This document shows, piece by piece, positions 58,749 through 64,000 of a DNA stretch of 64,000 nt; positions within the stretch are counted from its first letter, which is position 1, and each line of letters begins with the position of its first letter. Source of the DNA: an uncultured Clostridium sp. (GTDB lineage Bacteria; Bacillota; Clostridia; Lachnospirales; Lachnospiraceae); contig UQTA01000010.1 of the NCBI GenBank assembly GCA_900543885.1, positions 5,489 to 69,488 of the forward strand, given 5' to 3'. The notes below the pieces were generated by a model. It saw only the letters and a list, made by a program, of their open reading frames with translations. It made no database searches and was not told where the DNA came from. The position numbers were made by a program, and so were the translations under genes.

Positions 58749-59105
58749 ATGGCAAAACGTGGCGGATTCCCAGGCGGTATGCCGGGAAATATGAACAATC
58801 TTATGAAGCAGGCACAGCGTATGCAGCGCCAGATGGAAGAGACTACAAAAGAACTGGAAGAGAAGGAATATACAGCAGCAGCAGGCGGCGGTGCCGTTAC
58901 TGTGACAGTATCCGGTAAAAAAGAGGTAGTTTCCATTAAATTATCTGAAGAAGTAGTAGATCCGGATGATATTGAGATGCTGCAGGATCTGATCGTAGCA
59001 GCGACCAATGAAGCATTCCGTCAGATGGAAGCTGCAAACAGCGAAGCTATGTCCAAGCTTACAGGTGGACTGGGCGGCGCTTTAGGCGGAGGCTTTCCGT
59101 TCTAA
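58749..59105 (+). CDS. ebfC: YbaB/EbfC nucleoid-associated protein
   Basis: A 118-residue dimeric DNA-binding protein. NNLMKQAQRMQRQMEETTKELEEKEYTAAAGGGAVTVTVSGKKEVVSIKLSEEVVDPDDIEMLQDLIVAATNEAF in outline is the complete YbaB fold. The N-terminal Gly/Met stretch and the C-terminal GGLGGALGGGFPF tail are usual in Firmicutes. The conserved link to dnaX and recR suggests a role in replication or repair, though its exact job is unsettled. ATG 58749 follows TGAGGAGGAACACACC. The last base of its TAA is the A of the recR start. Confidence 0.95.
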   Translation: MAKRGGFPGGMPGNMNNLMKQAQRMQRQMEETTKELEEKEYTAAAGGGAVTVTVSGKKEVVSIKLSEEVVDPDDIEMLQDLIVAATNEAFRQMEAANSEAMSKLTGGLGGALGGGFPF

Positions 59106-59701
59106 TGGATTATTACAGCAGTCAGATCACCAAACTGATCGAAGAATTATCTAAGCTTCCGGGAGTGGGAGCAAAGTCTGCTCAACGCCTTGCTTTTCAT
59201 ATTATTAATATGCCGAAAGAACAGGTAGATGAATTGGCTGGTGCTATGACCAGTGCCAGGAATAATGTACGTTATTGTAAAGAGTGTTTTACACTGACGG
59301 ACAAAGAACTTTGCCCTATCTGCAGCAGTGACAAGAGAAACCACAAGACGATTATGGTAGTGGAAAATACCAGGGACCTGGCAGCCTATGAAAAGACCGG
59401 AAAGTACAATGGGGTATATCATGTGCTCCATGGTGCCATTTCGCCTATGTTAGGGATCGGACCAAATGATATTAAGTTAAAGGAACTGATGCACCGTCTT
59501 CAGTCAGATGTGGAAGAAGTGATCATTGCCACAAATTCCAGTCTGGAAGGTGAAACTACGGCTATGTATATTAGCAAGCTGATCAAACCTACAGGTATTA
59601 AAGTCACCAGGATCGCCAGTGGCGTACCAGTTGGCGGAGATTTGGAATATATTGATGAAGTGACTCTTTTAAGAGCACTGGAAGGAAGAACAGAACTGTA
59701 G
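59105..59701 (+). CDS. recR: Recombination protein RecR
   Basis: A 198-residue protein for RecFOR-type gap repair. The helix-hairpin-helix is LSKLPGVGAKSAQRLAFHII. The zinc finger is CKECFTLTDKELCPIC. The Toprim domain starts IMVVENTRDLAAYEKTGKYNGVYHVLHG, and TRIASGVPVGGDLEYIDEVTLLRALEGR closes it. All are canonical. It overlaps ebfC by one base. The gene after it begins 30 bases downstream. Confidence 0.97.
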   Translation: MDYYSSQITKLIEELSKLPGVGAKSAQRLAFHIINMPKEQVDELAGAMTSARNNVRYCKECFTLTDKELCPICSSDKRNHKTIMVVENTRDLAAYEKTGKYNGVYHVLHGAISPMLGIGPNDIKLKELMHRLQSDVEEVIIATNSSLEGETTAMYISKLIKPTGIKVTRIASGVPVGGDLEYIDEVTLLRALEGRTEL

Positions 59702-59731
59702 CTGTAAGAAAAGGCACAGGGAGATACAAAA

Positions 59732-61819
59732 ATGGATAAATACGAGTTTAATATTAAAGTTGAACAGATAAAAAAACTGGTCAGCAAAAGCGACTATGAG
59801 ACAGCTATGAAGATCGCGGATACCATTGACTGGAGAAGAGTCCGCAATGTAAATATCCTGTCTATGGTTGCAGGCATTTATGAGAAAAATGGGGAATTCC
59901 AGGAAGCAAAGGATATTCTGCTTCTGGCTTTTGAGCGTGCTCCTATTGGAAAACGTCTTCTTTATAAACTGGCAGAACTGGCATTAAAAGAGGGAAGTAC
60001 AGAAGAGGCAGAAGACTATTACAAAGAATTTTGTGATATGGCGGCAGACGATCCGCGCCAGTATATCTTAAGATACATGATCTTAAAGGCAAAAGGTGCG
60101 CCTGTAGAGCAGCTGATCCATACTTTGGAGCAGTATTGCAATGCAGAACTGGATGAAAAATGGATGTATGAGCTGGCAGAACTGTATAACAAGGCAGGAA
60201 TGGAACAGCTTTGTGTCATGACCTGTGATAAGATCATGCTCATGTTCGGCCTGGGAAAATATGTGGACAAGGCCATGGAATTGAAGCTTCAGTATGCGCC
60301 TTTAAACAAATATCAGATGGATCTGGTAGAAAATAAAGATAAATATGAAGCAAAATTAAAAGCCGTAGAGCAGGAATATCATCAGGGTACTTCTTTTGTT
60401 CAGCCTGTAGAAAATACAGACCGGCGTCAGCTGGGCCGTGAAGAGGAAGCAGAAGACGAAAATGTTTATGCAGAGGAAACACGAGAGCCGGAAACTGGTT
60501 ATGAACAAGAATATCCAGAGGATGAAGAACCGGAAGAATATGAGGAAGAACCGGAACCAGAAGAAACACCTGCAGTTACCATACAGGAAGATGATGTAAC
60601 TGAGGATGAAGCGGCAGTTGAAGACTCAGAATATGAAAAAAATGCGGCAGCTGTTTCCGAAGAAAATATGGATTCTGAAGACGAGGCTGTATATGAAACG
60701 GCAGCTGCGGATGAGGATATCCGTGCCCGTCTCCATGAGGCACAGGCTCAGGAAAAGCTGGCAAGAGAGATGTCAAAATTATCTGCTGCAACGATGGAAG
60801 AAGAAACTCTGGAAGACGAAATGGGGCAGACCAGAGCTCTTACAGATATCAGGGAACTGAGAAAGGGCCCTGTTTATTCAGGTTCCAATCATTTAATGAT
60901 CGAGGCAGAGGCACCTGAAAAGGGTTTGGAGCTGGCAATTGAAGCACTGCGTAAGATACATAAAGAAACAGGCATAAAGAACCAGGCAGCAAAGATTTCT
61001 GGAGAAAAGCTAAATCGCAGAGGTGTATTTGCCTTGGCGGATAAACTGACTGGAAAAGATCTGATCATTGAAAATGCAGGTGATATGACAGAAGCCATCC
61101 TTCAGGAATTAAATCAGCTGATGGCAAGAGATGAAACTGGAATGAATGTAGTTCTCATTGATACTGCGAAAAGGTTAGAAGAATTACATCGGGTATATCC
61201 AGGTCTTGCAAAACGGTTTGAATGCATTGGTACTTCTGACAGTATTAAAGCGAAAAAGGCTGAAAAAGTAAAAAAACCAGTAGAAAAGCAGCCGGAAAAA
61301 CAGCCAGTGAAAGCAGCGACACCATTAAAAGAGGTAAAACCGGCGGCGAAACCGGCAGTGAAAGCAACTGGCGAAGTGAAGAAGACACAGCCGGCAGAAA
61401 GACCAGCTGTAAAAGCGGCAGTGCAGCCAGAGAAAAAACAGCAGGAGAAAAAGCAGCCAGTTAAGCAGCAGCCAGTAAAACGGCCGGTGCAGGCACCTGT
61501 TGTAAAAGACCCGAAACGCTCGTCTGCAGAGCCAAAAGAAGCAGAGATGGATATTGATGAGTTTGCAAAATACGCTTGTCAGTATGCAGGAAAGATTGAC
61601 TGCAGCATTTCCGGTAAGAGTATGCTGGCTCTTTATGAGCGTATTGAGATCATGGAAGAGGACGGCATTGCCTTAACAAAAGAAGAAGCTGAGAACCTTA
61701 TTGAGGAGGCGGCTGACAGAGCAGAGAATCCGTCTTTCTTTAAGAAGATTACAGGTATTTTTTCTTCTAAATATGACAGAGACGGGCTCCTTATATTAAA
61801 GGAGGAGCATTTCTTATGA
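59732..61819 (+). CDS. TPR-like protein with acidic and Lys/Pro-rich regions and an AAA-like domain (uncharacterised)
   Basis: A 695-residue protein of unknown function. Residues 1-220 are helical repeats of tetratricopeptide type (SDYETAMKIADTIDWRRV, NGEFQEAKDILLLAFERAPIGKRLLYKLAELALKEGSTEEAEDYYKEF in outline). About 225-340 is strongly acidic. About 385-505 (GLELAIEALRKIHKETG, DKLTGKDLIIENAGDMTEAILQELNQLMAR, VVLIDTAKRLEELHRVYPGLAKRFECIG) resembles the lid side of CbxX/SpoVK-type AAA domains without any Walker A. Residues 505-600 are Lys/Pro/Gln-rich. A final conserved block starts DIDEFAKYACQYAGKIDCSISGK. It has no signal or membrane segment. ATG 59732 has a poor site (GGGAGATACAAAA). The next gene overlaps by 4 bases. 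Confidence 0.6.
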   Translation: MDKYEFNIKVEQIKKLVSKSDYETAMKIADTIDWRRVRNVNILSMVAGIYEKNGEFQEAKDILLLAFERAPIGKRLLYKLAELALKEGSTEEAEDYYKEFCDMAADDPRQYILRYMILKAKGAPVEQLIHTLEQYCNAELDEKWMYELAELYNKAGMEQLCVMTCDKIMLMFGLGKYVDKAMELKLQYAPLNKYQMDLVENKDKYEAKLKAVEQEYHQGTSFVQPVENTDRRQLGREEEAEDENVYAEETREPETGYEQEYPEDEEPEEYEEEPEPEETPAVTIQEDDVTEDEAAVEDSEYEKNAAAVSEENMDSEDEAVYETAAADEDIRARLHEAQAQEKLAREMSKLSAATMEEETLEDEMGQTRALTDIRELRKGPVYSGSNHLMIEAEAPEKGLELAIEALRKIHKETGIKNQAAKISGEKLNRRGVFALADKLTGKDLIIENAGDMTEAILQELNQLMARDETGMNVVLIDTAKRLEELHRVYPGLAKRFECIGTSDSIKAKKAEKVKKPVEKQPEKQPVKAATPLKEVKPAAKPAVKATGEVKKTQPAERPAVKAAVQPEKKQQEKKQPVKQQPVKRPVQAPVVKDPKRSSAEPKEAEMDIDEFAKYACQYAGKIDCSISGKSMLALYERIEIMEEDGIALTKEEAENLIEEAADRAENPSFFKKITGIFSSKYDRDGLLILKEEHFL

Positions 61820-62658
61820 TGAGAAAAATAAAGCTGGTGGCTCTGGATCTGGATGGAACTCTCGTAAATACAGAGAAAAAGGTTCCGGAAGGAAACTACC
61901 AGGTCTTAAAACAGTGCGAAAAAGCAGGAATACAGATTGTACCTGCTACAGGGAGAGCAGTGGGCGGTATCCCGCCTATGATCCGCGAACTTCCAGGGGC
62001 AAACTATGCGATCACTACAAACGGAGCAGTGATCGCAGATCTGAAAAACAACAGGATCATTAAAAATTGCGGACTTTCCAACGAGATGGTATTACGGATT
62101 TTAAATATAGCTAAAAAATATCATGCTGCCAGCGATCCTTATGTTAATGGAAGAGGTATTACAGAACCTGCATCCATTGACCATATGGATGAATTTGGCC
62201 TTAATCCTGCTATGCAGCAGTTGGTCCGTGATACCAGAGATGTGGTTCCTAATGTAATGGAATATATGAAAACTACAGGAGCAGACGCAGAAAAGATCAA
62301 CATCTTTATGGCGGATCTGGATGAAAAAGAAATTCTCAGAAAAGAGCTGATGGCAATACCAGAACTTTCCATTAGTTCTTCTATGTATAATAATCTGGAG
62401 GTAAATGCCAAGGGTGCAGATAAAGGTTCTGCCCTTCTATGGTTGGCAGATTATCTGGGGATCGCCAGGGAAGAAACCATGTCATTTGGCGATGGGGAAA
62501 ATGATATTCCGATGATCAAGGCTGCTGGCCTTGGAGTAGCTATGGGAAATGCCCTGGATACAGTAAAAGCAGTTGCAGATACTGTTACTCTGACGAATGA
62601 CGAAAATGGCGTTGCAGCAGCGATCAGAAAATATATATTTGGATCAAGTGAAGAATGA
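61816..62658 (+). CDS. HAD-superfamily Cof-type phosphatase
   Basis: A 280-residue cytoplasmic phosphatase. LVALDLDGTLV contains the nucleophile D11 and acid/base D13. TGRAVGGI and TTNGAVI are Cof-type. KGSALLWLADYLGI and SFGDGENDIPMIKAAGLGVAMGNA hold the Lys and the C-terminal Asp pair of type IIB HADs. Substrates in this group are sugar phosphates, pyridoxal phosphate or flavin mononucleotide; the specific one is not deducible. ATG 61816 overlaps the previous gene by 4 bases, and its stop overlaps the next start by 4 bases (ATGA), so the three genes form one unit. Confidence 0.9.
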   Translation: MMRKIKLVALDLDGTLVNTEKKVPEGNYQVLKQCEKAGIQIVPATGRAVGGIPPMIRELPGANYAITTNGAVIADLKNNRIIKNCGLSNEMVLRILNIAKKYHAASDPYVNGRGITEPASIDHMDEFGLNPAMQQLVRDTRDVVPNVMEYMKTTGADAEKINIFMADLDEKEILRKELMAIPELSISSSMYNNLEVNAKGADKGSALLWLADYLGIAREETMSFGDGENDIPMIKAAGLGVAMGNALDTVKAVADTVTLTNDENGVAAAIRKYIFGSSEE

Positions 62659-63371
62659 TGGCAGAGCATTGGTTATCGATTGCAGCAGGTGTTTTTTTGC
62701 TGGGAATGATGCTGTATGGTCATTATCGTGGATTGCTGCGTCAATGTGTTTCTTTAGGTGCACTGATATTGACGATCATTGCAGTGAAAATAGCAACGCC
62801 TTATGCAACTGATTTTATAAAGGCCAATCCTATGATACGGGAGAAAGCCGCAGATTTTATTATAGAAGTATCCGGATGGAAGCCGCCTGCGGAAGCGGAA
62901 GGGGTTTTGCCGGCAGTGCAGCGCATGTCTATTGAAGAAATGAAACTGCCTCAGTCTGTAAAGAATGTATTGCTGGAAAATAACAACAGCGAATTTTATA
63001 AACTATTGGGAGTAGAGCAGTTTGAAGAGTACATCAGCACCTGCCTTGCAGATATGCTGATCAATACAGTGGGGTCTGTTGTGGTATTTGCTGCCAGTTA
63101 TGTGGTGATCCACCTAATCATACGCTGGCTGGATCTTTTATCCCGCCTTCCTATCCTGTGCGGCTTAAATCAAATGGCCGGCGGTATAGCAGGATTGGCA
63201 GAAGGCTTTCTGATTTTATGGCTGGCGGGCTTTATCCTTAGCTTTTTTACAGAAACACCTATGGGACAAATGCTGGAAGAACAGGTAAATAGAAGCATAT
63301 GGTTATCTTTGATATACCGATATAACCTTATGAATCTGCTTTTAGGTGGACTGATACAGGGGATTTTGTAA
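62655..63371 (+). CDS. CvpA-family membrane protein
   Basis: A 238-residue membrane protein. LSIAAGVFLLGMMLYGHYRGLLRQCVSLGALILTIIAVKI opens with the CvpA-type GxxRG motif. Two more hydrophobic segments are VGSVVVFAASYVVIHLIIRWLDLL and GIAGLAEGFLILWLAGFILSFF; the short N..GGIAGLAEG stretch is also shared with CvpA. Between them lies a soluble loop of about 80 residues, longer than in E. coli CvpA. CvpA proteins affect colicin V export and envelope homeostasis; the molecular function is unclear. ATG 62655 overlaps the HAD stop. A perfect terminator follows. Confidence 0.75.
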   Translation: MMAEHWLSIAAGVFLLGMMLYGHYRGLLRQCVSLGALILTIIAVKIATPYATDFIKANPMIREKAADFIIEVSGWKPPAEAEGVLPAVQRMSIEEMKLPQSVKNVLLENNNSEFYKLLGVEQFEEYISTCLADMLINTVGSVVVFAASYVVIHLIIRWLDLLSRLPILCGLNQMAGGIAGLAEGFLILWLAGFILSFFTETPMGQMLEEQVNRSIWLSLIYRYNLMNLLLGGLIQGIL

Positions 63372-63418
63372 TAAATAGGCAGAGAACAAAATGATTGAAT
63401 TAAACCTACAATAAATAC

Positions 63419-63464
63419 AAAAGGTTGGAAAGTGCGTTTATTTCAGCGATTTCCAACCTTTTGT
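63419..63464 (+). terminator. Terminator before the rrn operon
   Basis: AAAAGGTTGGAAA (63419-63431) pairs perfectly with TTTCCAACCTTTT (63450-63462). Confidence 0.85.
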
Positions 63465-63570
63465 GCTATATCTTTACCTGTTATTTGTTCCTGAAAAACA
63501 AGGAAAATGCTGGTAAAAATAACAATGTATAGAACGGGAAAAATTGTGTAAAAAAATGCTACAAATTCCC

Positions 63571-63599
63571 TTGACAATACATGATTATAATGTTATATT
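63571..63599 (+). promoter_or_regulatory. rrn promoter P1
   Basis: TTGACA (63571-63576), 17-bp spacer, TATATT (63594-63599). First of three promoters with a consensus -35. Confidence 0.75.
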
Positions 63600-63660
63600 A
63601 TAGTTCCATTGCAAAAGCAGTGGCTCAAATAAAAAGAATTTGAGAAAAATAAAAAAGCTG

Positions 63661-63689
63661 TTGACAAAAGCAATGAAGCATGATAAGAT
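63661..63689 (+). promoter_or_regulatory. rrn promoter P2
   Basis: TTGACA (63661-63666), 17-bp spacer, TAAGAT (63684-63689), 90 bases after P1. Confidence 0.7.
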
Positions 63690-63733
63690 GATTGAGTTGC
63701 TGATGAGCAACAAAAAATAATTTAAAAAAGTTG

Positions 63734-63762
63734 TTGACAAACACAAACAACTGTGATAAACT
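63734..63762 (+). promoter_or_regulatory. rrn promoter P3
   Basis: TTGACA (63734-63739), 17-bp spacer, TAAACT (63757-63762), 73 bases after P2. Confidence 0.7.
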
Positions 63763-63779
63763 AATCAAGCTGTTGAGAA

Positions 63780-63959
63780 CAAAACAACAACAAAGAACCT
63801 TGATAATTGAAGATTAAACAGTATGTAAAACCTTGAAAATTCTGAAAATAAAAGGTCTGGTTTAGACCTTTGAATTTGAGAAAATTCAGAACAAAAACCA
63901 AGTAATGAAGGTTTAGGATCAATTAGCCAAGCTAAGTAATCCGAACTTCGATCAACTTT
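63780..63959 (+). other. rrn leader
   Basis: Transcribed leader before 16S rRNA. Two hairpins are visible: AAAGGTCT/AGACCTTT (63851-63858 and 63864-63871), and GAAGGTTTAGGAT with ATCCGAACTTC (63908-63920 and 63940-63950). The segment AAAGAACCTTGATAATT near 63793 is in the usual position of an antitermination box, but the match is not firm. Confidence 0.55.

Positions 63960-64000
<41 letters not shown>

Noticed and set aside
3..63371. Prophage, transposon, integrase or CRISPR array
   Set aside because: No integrase, transposase, phage structural gene or spaced direct-repeat array was found; only non-coding palindromic repeats.

Overview
The window reads as chromosome of a spore-forming member of the Clostridia, most likely family Lachnospiraceae. 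The evidence is a moderate GC content with strong GGAGG ribosome binding sites, a fused accDA carboxyltransferase, a FabK-type fatty acid operon, the sporulation genes spmA and spmB, a DUF6128-type protein and a large-type SRP RNA. Almost all genes lie on the + strand and the window ends in the first bases of a 16S rRNA on the same strand. The whole window is therefore probably one leading-strand arm not far from the origin, which agrees with synteny to the origin-proximal region of Bacillus (yaaO/holB/yaaT/yabB/yabC/abrB, and tadA/scr/dnaX/yaaK/recR/rrn).

Layout. 1-3138: end of thrS, a palindromic repeat, a P-loop kinase, an Orn/Lys/Arg decarboxylase and a guanylate-kinase-like gene. 3168-13462: a block inserted between the kinase and holB. 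It holds a beta-hydroxyacid dehydrogenase and a solute uptake and sensing module: lipoprotein, ATPase, fused double permease, phosphohexomutase, a second binding lipoprotein, a YesM-type kinase and an AraC-type response regulator. The parts match AfuABC-type sugar-phosphate transport plus HptA/PgtC-type sensing. 13572-17540: holB, ricT, tRNA/rRNA methyltransferases and abrB. 17924-28647: a type II fatty acid operon (fabH-acpP-fabK-fabD-fabG-fabF-accB-fabZ-accC-accDA-second FabK-like flavoprotein) from one strong promoter carrying a FabT-like palindrome; a FabT-like MarR gene lies 21 kb downstream at 39430. 28670-29984: a strong terminator, a decayed sigma54-activator fragment abutting a 5'-clipped MerR gene, and a cluster of DnaA boxes. 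29985-34808: spmA and spmB, separated by a GGDEF protein, a GH25 lysozyme and cysK. 35040-39313: a MATE exporter, then murL and murD2, an alternative route for placing D-glutamate in peptidoglycan. 39430-40437: fabT-like gene and a GerMN-like lipoprotein. 40660-52169: a carbohydrate locus (TIM-barrel isomerase, YesM/YesN pair, CUT1 ABC transporter, three tandem paralogous cupins, MATE). 52279-63371: DUF6128 protein, tadA, a third MATE, SRP RNA, pfkA, dnaX-ebfC-recR, a TPR/AAA-like composite protein, a HAD phosphatase and a CvpA-like protein. 63571-64000: three tandem rrn promoters, leader and 16S start.

The most interesting material: (i) the sugar-phosphate-like transport and sensing island, with a direct-repeat operator abutting its promoter; (ii) the murL-murD2 pair; (iii) the three-cupin locus, which also has a 21-bp-spaced direct repeat before its transporter; (iv) a DnaA-box cluster away from dnaA; (v) two families of palindromic or leader repeats; (vi) the deletion junction at the MerR gene. 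Nothing resembling CRISPR, prophage, transposase or tRNA was seen. All assignments rest on reading the sequence; no database search was run.
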